From the NCBI RefSeq assembly GCF_900163755.1, contig NZ_FUKI01000119.1, positions 62,001-126,000 on the forward strand: a DNA stretch of 64,000 nucleotides, given 5' to 3'. A program made the translations under genes and the position numbers. Source of the stretch: Crenothrix polyspora (GTDB lineage Bacteria; Pseudomonadota; Gammaproteobacteria; Methylococcales; Methylomonadaceae). Each line of letters opens with the position of its first letter. Position 1 is the stretch's first letter. The notes beneath the pieces are model-generated. The model searched no databases, was not told the DNA's origin, and worked only from the letters and a program-made list of their open reading frames with translations. Shown here in pieces: positions 29,219 through 37,338 of the stretch.

Positions 29219-29713
29219 ATGAATAAATTGATAAAAAAATCGCTGATGATAGTGTTAACCAGTGCTGTGATAACGTTAGGCGTTAGCGGTTGTTCGGATG
29301 ATAAAGCACCCGCACCTGCATCTGCAAAAACTTCGGTTGCACAGCCTGAAGCTATACCTGAGGCTAAAAAAGAATACGAAACCTTTGATGTCAAGCCGGA
29401 TACGGTTGTGACAGAAGTGGAACGCTTAAAATTTGAACACGATTTTACCGCGCAATGTGTTGAGCGTGAGACTAAAAATTCTGTTAATAAAGAGGAAGAT
29501 GAGGTGCGCGCTACCAAAGATTGCGAATGTATCACCAAAGAAGTCTCTAAAACTTTAACTGACGAAGAAGCAGAAAAATTTGTTGGTGAGCATGAAGATC
29601 CCCAATCGTTAGCTATTAAGTTTAAAAGTGCTGCGTATAAATGTTTAGAAGGTAAAGCAAAGCCTGCTGAGCCAAGCTTTACTTACAAAGGACAGGGCGG
29701 TTTAAAAGAGTAA
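29219..29713 (+). CDS. small lipoprotein of unknown function
   Basis: 164 aa. The signal IVLTSAVITLGVSGC ends in a lipobox, followed by an Asp-rich and Ala/Pro-rich linker (DDKAPAPASAKTSVAQPEA). The mature domain carries Cys residues in FTAQCVERETK, KDCECITKEV and AYKCLEG, four in all besides the lipid-bearing one, arranged so that two disulfides are possible. The family is not recognised. It converges with bufC, 21 bp apart, so it belongs to a separate transcript, though a copper or redox role near the bufferin cluster is conceivable. Confidence 0.65.
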   Translation: MNKLIKKSLMIVLTSAVITLGVSGCSDDKAPAPASAKTSVAQPEAIPEAKKEYETFDVKPDTVVTEVERLKFEHDFTAQCVERETKNSVNKEEDEVRATKDCECITKEVSKTLTDEEAEKFVGEHEDPQSLAIKFKSAAYKCLEGKAKPAEPSFTYKGQGGLKE

Positions 29714-29734
29714 TCTGTACGAATTTATAATACA

Positions 29735-30535
29735 TTAAGCAAATCTGTCGGGGTTAAAAACCTGACAGACTTGTTCTGTTATGGCCACAATATTCTTCTT
29801 GGCCAACTCGTGCAGAATCTGTAAACCTGTGTTAATAATCTGTTCGGCAGCGATAGTTGGCGATTCTTGTGCCACCTGCAATAAGCAAGCCTCTACTGTT
29901 GCACCGTTATTTTCTTGCGCAATTTCCAATAAGCGATAGGTGACTGGGGTAATTTCTAAAAAATGTACGTCATCGTTTTTATCGCGGTACACCACCAGAA
30001 AGCTTGGTTGGGTGGGTGCTGTCAATGGAATAAACTGCGGTGAAATTTTGTGTACCGGAAAGCTATACGCCAACGGCCATGCCAGTGGCGATACTTGTAA
30101 TATTTTATTCAAGATGTCGGTTAAATCATCGGCATTGGCTATTATGCTAGTTTTGGCGATGGATACTGCCATTTCCACCCATTCGTAATGTGCCAGTTCC
30201 AGCAAAAACGGTAAATCTTCTAAGTTGTGCCGCTCGTTTTGTAAATAATTAATAAACTCTTCTGGTATTTCAACAAAATATGGCGTTGTGCTGTGATGGT
30301 TAGCAAAAAAATCCTGTGCCAAGGCTAACCATTGTTCATCATTCAGTAAGCGCCGAATAACCGGAAAATTACCGACCAGAAAACCCTCAACATTATTAAA
30401 AAACAGCTCCCGATACATCAGCATCCGGTTTTTCTTGAGGCCTAAAGGAATCGGATTGCTGCTTGGATTGCGGATATAGGCGGTAAATTCCTGTTGTTTG
30501 GCTTTAAAATCCACCTTAGGCGAGCTGTTTTTCAT
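29735..30535 (-). CDS. bufC: bufferin maturation partner BufC (DUF2063)
   Basis: Start taken at ATG 30535, overlapping bufB by 20 bp; a longer frame of 36 more codons lies inside bufB. 266 aa. KAKQQEFTAYIRNP, then MYRELFFNNVEGFLVGNFPVI and DFFANHHSTTPYFVEIPEEF are the DUF2063 N-terminal domain. A C-terminal winged-helix-like region includes LEITPVTYRLLEIAQE. In characterised systems DUF2063 proteins bind the precursor leader and the DUF692 enzyme as a recognition partner. Third gene of bufABC. No bufD (DoxX-type) gene follows. Confidence 0.88.
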   Translation of the reverse strand: MKNSSPKVDFKAKQQEFTAYIRNPSSNPIPLGLKKNRMLMYRELFFNNVEGFLVGNFPVIRRLLNDEQWLALAQDFFANHHSTTPYFVEIPEEFINYLQNERHNLEDLPFLLELAHYEWVEMAVSIAKTSIIANADDLTDILNKILQVSPLAWPLAYSFPVHKISPQFIPLTAPTQPSFLVVYRDKNDDVHFLEITPVTYRLLEIAQENNGATVEACLLQVAQESPTIAAEQIINTGLQILHELAKKNIVAITEQVCQVFNPDRFA

Positions 30536-31367
30536 GCTGTCTTGTCCAGGTGCTTTGTAGGTTGTTGATGATGTTGACTTCTTGTAATAGCTCATCCATT
30601 GCAGGAATATTAAAATCGCGCTCCAGCAGTGTCGGGAATACACCGTACAACTGGTAAGCTTTTTTCAATAATGCCCAGACCGGATCGACCACCGCCGCAC
30701 CGTGAGTATCCACTAAAAAATCTTTGGCTTCGACATAATGTCCTGCGATATGGGCATAGGCAATGCGCTGTGCTGGGATGGCTTTTAAGAAGGCCTCAGC
30801 TTTGTAACCGTGATTGACACTATTGACGTAAATATTGTTCAAATCGAGCAAAATATTGCAATCGGCTTCGGCCACTACCGCGTTGAAAAAATCAATCTCG
30901 GTCATTTCATGGCTGGGGACGGCGTAATACGACACGTTTTCGATAGCGATTTTTTGCTCCAGTATGTCTTGTACGCGTTTGATGCGCCCCGCAACGTGGC
31001 TGACAGCTTCTGCTGTAAACGGGATGGGCATCAGGTCATACAAATGGCCGTCTTTACTGCAATAGCTTAAGTGTTCGCTGTAAAGTTTAATCTGATGCTC
31101 GGCTAGAAATTGCTTAACCGCGCGGACAAAATTTTCATCTAATGGGTCGGTGCTGCCTAGCGATAAGGATAAACCGTGACAGACGAAGTCGAAGCGTTCG
31201 GTCATAGATCGAAACTGTTTGCCTAATTTACCGCCAATAGGAATCCAGTTTTCTGGCGCAACTTCGTAAAAACCGATGTCTGCGGGGGGATCACTCACTA
31301 GCTGATTTAACAGAGAACGCCGTAAACCTAAACCGGCACCACAAAGGGAATAGCGGGTTGTGTCCAT
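30516..31367 (-). CDS. bufB: bufferin-modifying enzyme BufB (DUF692, MNIO family)
   Basis: 283 aa TIM-barrel multinuclear non-heme iron oxidative enzyme. Candidate iron ligands are visible in FVCHGLSLSLG (His), LYSEHLSYCS (Glu, His), IAIENVSYYA (Glu), LLDLNNIYVNSVNHG (Asp, Asn, His), YAHIAGHY (His), VDTHGAAV (Asp, His) and LLERDFNIP (Glu). Family members convert precursor cysteines, giving thiooxazole-type groups in bufferins and oxazolone/thioamide in methanobactin. Here the substrate should be the Cys-rich product of the gene just upstream (31461-32099). It overlaps bufC by 20 bp, indicating coupled translation. Confidence 0.92.
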   Translation of the reverse strand: MDTTRYSLCGAGLGLRRSLLNQLVSDPPADIGFYEVAPENWIPIGGKLGKQFRSMTERFDFVCHGLSLSLGSTDPLDENFVRAVKQFLAEHQIKLYSEHLSYCSKDGHLYDLMPIPFTAEAVSHVAGRIKRVQDILEQKIAIENVSYYAVPSHEMTEIDFFNAVVAEADCNILLDLNNIYVNSVNHGYKAEAFLKAIPAQRIAYAHIAGHYVEAKDFLVDTHGAAVVDPVWALLKKAYQLYGVFPTLLERDFNIPAMDELLQEVNIINNLQSTWTRQHEKQLA

Positions 31368-31390
31368 GAGAACACCTTGATGTGATTTTT

Positions 31391-31419
31391 AAAGGGGAGG
31401 GCTGTTACACCCTCCTTTT
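31391..31419 (-). promoter_or_regulatory. hairpin between bufA and bufB, possible attenuator
   Basis: On the minus strand AAAAGGAGGG pairs with CCCTCCCCTTT around TGTAACAG, with one bulge. The following bases are TTTAAAAATC, too weak for full termination. Placed between precursor and enzyme genes, it could let most transcripts end after bufA, giving excess precursor. Confidence 0.45.
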
Positions 31420-31460
31420 AACTAAGCGCTAAGCTTGACGGTTATGTCTTGCGTTAACAA

Positions 31461-32099
31461 TTACTTTTTTTCTGGCACTACAGGTGCAGCAGCGGCAGGT
31501 GCTGCTGGAGCCGCTACAGCAGGTGCTTTCATATTAGCTCCACACGCACCGTCCTTGCCTTTTATCATGTCAGTACAACCTTGCATGCCTTCTTCACAGC
31601 CTTTCATTTTTGCGCCACAAGCGCCTTCTGTGGTTTTCTTATCGGGGCAGGCTTTCATGGCATCACCACATTGAGCGCCACATTTACCATCAGGCATTTT
31701 TGTAGCCGCACCCGCAGCGGTAGCGCCACAAGCGCCTTCTTTGCCTTTCATCATGGCACCACAGACTTTTTCCAGGCCGTCTTTCATTTTACCGTCTTTC
31801 ATCATAGCGCCGCATTTTGCTTCGCCACATGCACCGTCTTTAGCTTTAGCAGCCGGTGCAGCTGTTTTGCTGCCAGCGCAAGTACCTTCTGACATTTTTG
31901 TAGCCGGTGTAGCAGGCATTTTCATGCTCGCACCGCATTTCATTTCATCGGCTTTGGCTTCGGCAACTTGCATATAACCAGAAGACAGCTCAGTCATGCC
32001 AAAGGGATTGGCTTCAGCGTGTACTGCAGTTGCAGCTATTGTTGCAATAAATGCTGCGCTAATGCTTGCTGCTAAGGGTGATTTGTTTAATTTTTTCAT
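31461..32099 (-). CDS. bufA: BufA-like bufferin precursor with expanded Cys-repeat core
   Basis: 212 aa. MKKLNKSPLAASISAAFIA and ATIAATAVHAEAN form a Sec signal peptide. NPFGMTELSSGYMQVA is the conserved post-signal segment of BufA2-type bufferins. The core has 13 cysteines, mostly as [DE]G-x-CG or KCGA units: MKCGAS, EGTCAG, DGACGEAKCGA, KVCGA, EGACGA, DGKCGAQCGD, KACPD, EGACGAKMKGC, QGCTD, DGACGA. Met- and Lys-rich spacers separate them, and the tail is Ala/Pro-rich. Typical bufferins carry EGKCG repeats; here GACGA dominates. The modified periplasmic peptide would chelate copper. A GGAC ribosome-binding site precedes the ATG. The promoter must lie in the 148-bp gap to nth. Confidence 0.85.
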   Translation of the reverse strand: MKKLNKSPLAASISAAFIATIAATAVHAEANPFGMTELSSGYMQVAEAKADEMKCGASMKMPATPATKMSEGTCAGSKTAAPAAKAKDGACGEAKCGAMMKDGKMKDGLEKVCGAMMKGKEGACGATAAGAATKMPDGKCGAQCGDAMKACPDKKTTEGACGAKMKGCEEGMQGCTDMIKGKDGACGANMKAPAVAAPAAPAAAAPVVPEKK

Positions 32100-32247
32100 A
32101 GAGGCTGTCCTTTTTATTTATTGTAAAAATTGAGTGTACGTAGAGCATCAAACAGTAATTAATGTTCCTTTATGCACAAAATATCCTTCCTGCTCACTTC
32201 GATACCCTAACTGTAGTATAAAAGTTCTAAATACGGGTGTCCAGACG

Positions 32248-32883
32248 CTAGATTATTGTTTTGTCTTTAAATTCACAAAGATTTGCAATAATACAATTTG
32301 GACATTTGGGTTTTCTTGCTACGCAAGTATAACGGCCATGCAGTATTAGTAAATGGTGTGCGTTTTTTTTATGTTGTTTAGGGACAAATTTCTCCAATTT
32401 ACGCTCCACTTCCAGCACGTTTTTGCCTGGCGCAATACCCATACGATTAGAGACGCGGAAGATATGGGTATCGACAGCAATTGTGTGTTGGCCAAACGCG
32501 GTGTTTAAAATCACATTGGCGGTTTTGCGCCCCACGCCGGCTAGCTTTTCCAAAGCCTCCCGCGTATCGGGCACTTGTCCTGCGTGGTTATTCAATAGTT
32601 GCTGGCACAAGGTGATGATGTGTTTGCCCTTGCTATTATACAGGCCGATGGTTTTGATATAGGTTTTCAAACCATCAAGACCCAGTTTTAAAATCGCTTC
32701 TGGTGTGTTGGCAACGGGGAACAATTTCGCGGTCGCCTTGTTAACGCCCACATCGGTGGCTTGTGCTGATAGCACCACAGCAATTAATAACTCAAACGGT
32801 GTGTTGTAGTTAAGTTCTGTGGTCGGTTCTGGCATAGCTTCTGCCAAACGCTCAAATATTTCCAGGCGCTTGGCGGCGTTCAT
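32248..32883 (-). CDS. nth: endonuclease III
   Basis: DNA glycosylase/AP lyase that removes oxidised pyrimidines. The 211-aa protein has the HhH-GPD motif [17 protein letters not shown] with the catalytic Lys. The catalytic Asp is in [14 protein letters not shown], and the C-terminal [4Fe-4S] loop is [17 protein letters not shown]. It starts inside the end of the upstream rnfB (ATGA overlap), matching the conserved rnf/rsx-nth linkage. Confidence 0.97.
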   Translation of the reverse strand: MNAAKRLEIFERLAEAMPEPTTELNYNTPFELLIAVVLSAQATDVGVNKATAKLFPVANTPEAILKLGLDGLKTYIKTIGLYNSKGKHIITLCQQLLNNHAGQVPDTREALEKLAGVGRKTANVILNTAFGQHTIAVDTHIFRVSNRMGIAPGKNVLEVERKLEKFVPKQHKKNAHHLLILHGRYTCVARKPKCPNCIIANLCEFKDKTII

Positions 32884-33446
32884 GGTTTTAAATTCAGCAA
32901 AGCGGCTTTTTTTGCCCGCATGCGTTCAGTTTTTTCTAAAGCTTCGTTGTCTTTGCGAAGGTTGCGTGTCTCGTAACGTTGCTTTGCATGCAGTTTTTTG
33001 GCAGTTTTTTGTTCGGGTTTTTCCTCTATGGGCAGCATGATGATGCAATCCATTGGGCATGGCTCTATGCACAATTCGCAGCCGGTGCATTCGTTCGTTA
33101 TGACAGTGTGCATAAATTTAGCCGCACCCAATATGGCATCAACAGGGCAGGCGGTTATGCACTTAACACAGCCAATACAATCCGCTTCAATAATAAAGGC
33201 GACGCTTTTGGGTTTATGCTGGCCAAATTGCGTGTTCAGTGGCTTAGCAGGCATCCCCAGTAAATTGGCGATGGCTTGCACGCCCTTATCACCGCCTGGC
33301 GGACATTGGTTAATATCAGCCTCGCCGGTTGCAATGGCTTCTGCATAAGGGCGGCAGCCTTTATAGCTGCATTGGCCACATTGGGTTTGTGGTAGCAGGG
33401 CATCGATTTGGTCTACGGTAATATCAGGCACAAATGATCCAATCAC
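32880..33446 (-). CDS. rnfB: soluble RnfB/RsxB-like iron-sulfur protein
   Basis: 188 aa, starting at GTG 33446 which overlaps the dcd stop (GTGA). The N-terminal [4Fe-4S] domain is [19 protein letters not shown] with NQCPPGG. Two ferredoxin clusters follow: [14 protein letters not shown] and [15 protein letters not shown] basic C-terminal tail ends the protein. Compared with E. coli RnfB the N-terminal membrane anchor of about 30 residues is missing. No other rnf subunit is present, so this is an orphan electron carrier, probably serving nth's Fe-S cluster or a redox role. Confidence 0.9.
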   Translation of the reverse strand: MIGSFVPDITVDQIDALLPQTQCGQCSYKGCRPYAEAIATGEADINQCPPGGDKGVQAIANLLGMPAKPLNTQFGQHKPKSVAFIIEADCIGCVKCITACPVDAILGAAKFMHTVITNECTGCELCIEPCPMDCIIMLPIEEKPEQKTAKKLHAKQRYETRNLRKDNEALEKTERMRAKKAALLNLKP

Positions 33447-35128
33447 GCTTTGGGTAAGGTCACGCCGGTTTGCCCCTGGTATTTACCGCCCCGATCTTTG
33501 TAGGAAGTTTCGCAAACTTCATCACTACCGAAAAACAGCATTTGCGCTACGCCTTCGTTGGCGTATATTTTAGCGGGTAGGGTAGTGGTGTTGGAAAACT
33601 CCAGGGTGACATGGCCTTCCCATTCGGGCTCTAAAGGCGTTACATTGACGATTATTCCGCAATTAGCAACGAAAACTCCGGCTTCTAGCGCAAAATTACC
33701 GGCTTCTGGCACTGTTAAGCAATAGACATCGTGATCACCTGCCAACTGACGAACGGCAGTAACTTTGTGGTTACGTGTTGCCGTGCCACGAAAGCTGTCC
33801 AATTGCTCAGGAAAACGTCGAAAAACGCTACGGTCACAGTGTAGGTAATTGGCTGCACCGCGTATGGAGCCGGTTTTATCTAATGCCTCGCGCACCACTT
33901 CCGCAGTAATTTCATCGCGGCAATTAATGTGGCGGGCAATTTCCGCTTGCCTCAAGCGTCGAGTGTCATCATTACGCCAAGCTTGTTGCATGAGTTCTGA
34001 ATGTTGTGCCCGTGCTTGAGGATCAGCGTACCGTGCTAAGGTGGCTTGTGAATGGGCAAAGCGGGTAGCATCGCTCGGATTTTGGCGTTGTGCCAGGATT
34101 TTTTCCCGCATGGCGGCATATTTTTCGTCATGCCAGAAATTTAAGGCGCGTTGCTGTTGCACTTGGCTGAAGTTTTCCCGCCATTGTGGTTGTTGTGCCA
34201 AACGTTGCAGCCCCGCTTTAATGGCATCACCGTGCTCTTGTGCGTCGAAACCGTCACCGTAATTACGCTGGTTGTGGTAGCGCAAATGTTCACTGGCTTC
34301 CATGCGGGTAATGTTCCACGGGTAATTGTTGCGGCGTTCGTTGTCGATATGGTGGCGATGTGTGCCCATTTCGTCGTTATAGACACCGTGGCGCAAATTC
34401 CATTCATCAGCCAAACGATGGGTTGGGTACATGCGGTTATTGGAGGTTTGGTAGATCATTTCATAACCGCGTCTTACACTGCGATAAAGCGGCATTAATG
34501 ATGAACCTGGGCGCAAGTTACTGGCTTCGACCATGCGGCCATCACGGTTTAAAAATTTATGATCAGGGGTGCAAGTAATGGTTTCGCCTGAGTCCAGTTC
34601 AATTTCAATTAATTGGTCACGGCCAATGTAGCGTGGGGCTTCGATCAGTGCGGCAATTATTTGCCCGTATTGGCCGATGCTGTAACCCCAGAATACTTCA
34701 CCCTGTTCGGCGCGTTTGGCCATTTCTTCCAGGGTGGGCGCTGTGCCATCCAGCAAGGCCACGCGGGTGTTGCCACTAAAGCAACGTGCATACGTGCTCT
34801 TACCTAAGCAAATCGTGAGTACATCACGCGGAATACGAAAGAATTCCACGGTTCTGGCCAAGGCAAAGGAATTGGGTGGAATGATACAAACATCGGATTT
34901 CACATCAACAAAGCTGTTGGGATCGAAGTTTTTGGGGTCTACGATAGCCGAGTTGATGTTGGTGAAAATTTTGAATTCATCGGAACAGCGCACATCGTAG
35001 CCATAGCTGGATGTGCCGTAGGAAATTACTTTTCCTTTTTCTGAATCTCGTACCTGGCCGCTTTCAAACGGTTCAATCATGCCTTGCTGCGCCATGCGGC
35101 GTATCCATTTATCTGATTTGATGCTCAT
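33443..35128 (-). CDS. dcd: dCTP deaminase interrupted by an in-frame intein
   Basis: The 561-aa frame encodes two exteins around an intein. Residues 1-115 and 490-561 join to a 187-residue dCTP deaminase, the length of the Pseudomonas enzyme (188). The N-extein has [16 protein letters not shown] and [12 protein letters not shown], and the C-extein has [26 protein letters not shown]. Ser111 and Arg115 of the active-site motif and the catalytic Glu (residue 510; 136 after splicing) are kept. The enzyme deaminates dCTP to dUTP for dTTP synthesis. Splicing must occur for activity because the insertion splits the active site. Followed by rnfB with a 4-bp overlap. Confidence 0.95.
   Translation of the reverse strand: MSIKSDKWIRRMAQQGMIEPFESGQVRDSEKGKVISYGTSSYGYDVRCSDEFKIFTNINSAIVDPKNFDPNSFVDVKSDVCIIPPNSFALARTVEFFRIPRDVLTICLGKSTYARCFSGNTRVALLDGTAPTLEEMAKRAEQGEVFWGYSIGQYGQIIAALIEAPRYIGRDQLIEIELDSGETITCTPDHKFLNRDGRMVEASNLRPGSSLMPLYRSVRRGYEMIYQTSNNRMYPTHRLADEWNLRHGVYNDEMGTHRHHIDNERRNNYPWNITRMEASEHLRYHNQRNYGDGFDAQEHGDAIKAGLQRLAQQPQWRENFSQVQQQRALNFWHDEKYAAMREKILAQRQNPSDATRFAHSQATLARYADPQARAQHSELMQQAWRNDDTRRLRQAEIARHINCRDEITAEVVREALDKTGSIRGAANYLHCDRSVFRRFPEQLDSFRGTATRNHKVTAVRQLAGDHDVYCLTVPEAGNFALEAGVFVANCGIIVNVTPLEPEWEGHVTLEFSNTTTLPAKIYANEGVAQMLFFGSDEVCETSYKDRGGKYQGQTGVTLPKA
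33662..34783 (-). mobile_element. intein with HNH-like homing endonuclease domain in dcd
   Basis: 374 residues (116-489 of the frame). Block A begins at Cys116 ([13 protein letters not shown]). Block B has the TxxH motif in [12 protein letters not shown] (T187-H190). A central domain with [18 protein letters not shown] (about 257-274) and HLRYHN matches the HNH homing-endonuclease type. Block F is [14 protein letters not shown], and block G ends GVFVAN with Cys490 as the +1 residue. The penultimate residue is Ala rather than the usual His, so Asn cyclisation must be assisted differently. It sits right after the active-site Arg115, a typical conserved insertion site. Confidence 0.92.
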
Positions 35129-35175
35129 GTGTTGTTACTTATATGTTTTTGAATGGTTATTTCGAAGCGGAAAGA

Positions 35176-36210
35176 TTAGATGACAACAAAATCTGCATTG
35201 GTCATGGCTAAGTTTGTACCTAATATTGCGATTTGCACCGCTGCCCCCACGCCATTGCCATCCGCATCGTAAGACAAAGCACCAGTGCTGCTGGTGTAAA
35301 TAACATAATCATTCGCATCGGCAGCGGTTGTACCTATTTTAAAATTAGCCACACTTAAAATACCGGTTACGGTTAATTTGATAAACAGGCTATTTTCAAG
35401 CTGAATCGTGTCATCGACGATTGAAAAATCTTTGATTGTGTCTTTGGAAAGGGTGGTTAATTGGAAAATGTCTTTTCCAGTGCCACCGGTCAAAATATCA
35501 TTACCTAAACCACCCTGTAGTTTGTCAGCGCCTGTGCCACCAACTAGCGTGTCAGTTCCTACGCCGCCTTTTAAAGTATCATCACCAACACCTCCTGATA
35601 AATACTCAGCGCCCGCGTTGCCTGTAAGAATGTCATTGCCATACCCTCCGTACATGGCATCGGTTTTACTTTGAGCTTGAAGATTATCATTGGCATTGCT
35701 GCCATAAATCACATCATAACCACTGCGTGATGATAAGCTTTCTTGCCAGCCGGTTGATCCACCAAATAGATAGGTATAAAGAGCATAATCTGCGTTATCA
35801 GCATTCCATGTCGGCCAAAAATCTCCTTCAAATCCGCTTTGGTTAAATCCGATAACCTCCAATGCTTTCCATGTAAAATCTATACAACTATTCCAAGCAG
35901 AGTAGATAGAAGAATTGAATCCATAATTTGAAGGAGCTGTTCTGAAATTAATTAGTTGATCATATTGAGTGGCACTAATACTTATTGTGCCAGTGTAGTA
36001 TGTTGAGGCATACGTTTGATCGTCGTCAGTATAAATTTGGCCTCTTGGAAGTAACGAGCCTTCGTCTAGTCCGTAACCCATGGAAACGGGTGCTACTGGG
36101 CCATTAGCTCCATCTTTGTCTAAAGATAACCACATATACCCAGTTCCCGATTGGCCATTTCCGTCATATATAGTTCCGCTAGAAGCAATTTTTATTGTAA
36201 GTGTTATCAT
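35176..36210 (-). CDS. RTX (hemolysin-type calcium-binding repeat) protein
   Basis: 344 aa without a Sec signal. Residues 1-165 are an unrecognised beta-rich domain containing DLDKDG-like and [22 protein letters not shown] stretches, the latter resembling domains seen in other RTX proteins. Residues about 185-250 hold six nonapeptide repeats of the type GGxGNDxLx ([36 protein letters not shown]). The C-terminal about 90 residues would contain the type I secretion signal. Export by an ABC/HlyD/TolC system is expected. It lies 17 bp after the lipoprotein gene, probably an operon. Confidence 0.8.
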   Translation of the reverse strand: MITLTIKIASSGTIYDGNGQSGTGYMWLSLDKDGANGPVAPVSMGYGLDEGSLLPRGQIYTDDDQTYASTYYTGTISISATQYDQLINFRTAPSNYGFNSSIYSAWNSCIDFTWKALEVIGFNQSGFEGDFWPTWNADNADYALYTYLFGGSTGWQESLSSRSGYDVIYGSNANDNLQAQSKTDAMYGGYGNDILTGNAGAEYLSGGVGDDTLKGGVGTDTLVGGTGADKLQGGLGNDILTGGTGKDIFQLTTLSKDTIKDFSIVDDTIQLENSLFIKLTVTGILSVANFKIGTTAADANDYVIYTSSTGALSYDADGNGVGAAVQIAILGTNLAMTNADFVVI

Positions 36211-36227
36211 TTTCTATTTTTTTATAG

Positions 36228-36791
36228 TTATTTTGGGGCGCGAATGTAATAAAGCTTGAACTGGACTTTTGTATCAATTAACTGAGGAAAATCTTTAATG
36301 GTTTCTATTCGTATTCGATAATTTCCTGATGTAATGCTTAATTTGTCAATTAGTCGATCCAATGTTGTTTCTCCAGAGCTTACCAATCCGGTAGTGGTGT
36401 AGGTTTTATTTAAAATTACTGATTTTTTAACATCCGTATATTTAATGATTTTTATTTTTAACGGAACAGTAACAGTTTGTGGAACGGAAAAACCGATTCC
36501 TGCTTCGCGCCCTAGAAAGTCTAGCAAGCGATTACGATCGCCAGGTTGGTCATTAACAAAAAAGCGTAACTTAAGGCTTATTTTATCGTCTTGTTCTATT
36601 TTAAAATCAGTTTCAATTACATTACCTGCTTTATGCAGGGCTATGGGGGTATCTATTATTTTATAAGTAAAAAATGAACATCCAGTTAAACATATAAACA
36701 AAATCAATATGATAATAGTATTTTTATTGGCCGCACTTTGCATACTTTGATTAAAAGCGTGCATAGTAATCTTTACGGTAAGTGTTTGCAT
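36228..36791 (-). CDS. lipoprotein of unknown function (possibly DUF5625-like)
   Basis: 187 aa. The start at 36791 has AGGA 8 bases upstream. A hydrophobic segment TIIILILFICLTGC ends in a lipobox at about residue 38. The mature part has KISLKLRFFVND, LLDFLGREAGIGFSVPQTVTVPLKIKI and SGNYRIRIETIKDFPQL, a beta-rich architecture that resembles DUF5625 lipoproteins; this is from memory and unsure. It precedes the RTX gene on the same strand. The mrp-tail remnant lies 18 bp upstream of its start. Confidence 0.6.
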   Translation of the reverse strand: MQTLTVKITMHAFNQSMQSAANKNTIIILILFICLTGCSFFTYKIIDTPIALHKAGNVIETDFKIEQDDKISLKLRFFVNDQPGDRNRLLDFLGREAGIGFSVPQTVTVPLKIKIIKYTDVKKSVILNKTYTTTGLVSSGETTLDRLIDKLSITSGNYRIRIETIKDFPQLIDTKVQFKLYYIRAPK

Positions 36792-36809
36792 TTATATTCC
36801 TATGGTTAT

Positions 36810-36900
36810 TTAGGTATTTTGTACGACAATATTAGGAAAACACGTCGTAAAATCCTTAGCCCTTAACGCCAATTTAGCCGCCGTCTTACGGGCCAATTTC
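36810..36900 (-). pseudogene. decayed copy of the 3' end of mrp
   Basis: On the minus strand this segment reads ARKTAAKLALRAKDFTT, then CFPNIVVQNT and a TAA stop. By my count it is identical to the last 27 residues of the intact mrp at 39272 in 25 positions. Upstream of this a one-base shift breaks the frame and similarity fades. Similarity also stops at the stop codon. It is a direct repeat of the mrp end about 2.5 kb away. It brackets the MazEF, agmatine-deiminase and DUF29 genes, suggesting insertion at the mrp terminus or a tandem duplication that decayed. Confidence 0.85.
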
Positions 36901-36990
36901 CTTTGGAACTTTCTTTAATTCTGAGACGCTTACGCTAAATTGTGGCTAAATATTGAGAGCATAGAGTCTTTCTTAAATCTTAAATGGTTC

Positions 36991-37338
36991 TTAAATACCG
37001 TGTTCAAAAATAGGCTGCAAACGCGCCATTACCTCATCAATAAGATAATCCGGCGAGTTTTCAACAAAGTGGCCGTTACGTGCTTTTATATCCAGTGTTC
37101 TTGGTTGATTGCACATCACAACACCTTGTGTTTTAGTACTCATGCCTAGCAAGGAAACAGCAAAACCTGCGTTGCGTGATGGTTGTCCACCTTGCGTGAT
37201 AGGACAAATAACACACAGACCTAAGCTGTTAAATTCCCGCTCTGAGACCACAAAAATGGGACGTGTACCTTGTTGTTCCTGTCCTATGGTCGGATTGAGA
37301 TTAACCAGCCATATTTCGCCTCGCGCTGGAATACGCAT
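36991..37338 (-). CDS. MazF/PemK-type endoribonuclease toxin
   Basis: 115 aa. MRIPARGEIWLVNLNPTIGQEQQGTRPIFVVS is the MazF N-terminus with the conserved GxE(I)W and G-x-RP-x-VV pattern. CVICPITQGGQPSR and GVVMCNQPRTLDIKAR (with the catalytic-region Arg and QxR-x-D) complete the fold. MazF toxins cut mRNA or rRNA at short sequences. Its ATG overlaps the antitoxin stop by one base. The pair sits inside the mrp-tail-bounded segment, consistent with a mobile or addictive module. Confidence 0.92.
   Translation of the reverse strand: MRIPARGEIWLVNLNPTIGQEQQGTRPIFVVSEREFNSLGLCVICPITQGGQPSRNAGFAVSLLGMSTKTQGVVMCNQPRTLDIKARNGHFVENSPDYLIDEVMARLQPIFEHGI

Noticed and set aside
31435-31977. Phe- and Ala-rich plus-strand frames opposite bufA
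   Set aside because: They are antisense shadows of the Cys/Lys/Met repeats of bufA and have no ribosome-binding sites.
35450-35650. regularly spaced repeats resembling a CRISPR array
   Set aside because: They are the 27-base coding units of the RTX nonapeptides and have no unique spacers. No CRISPR array was found in the window.
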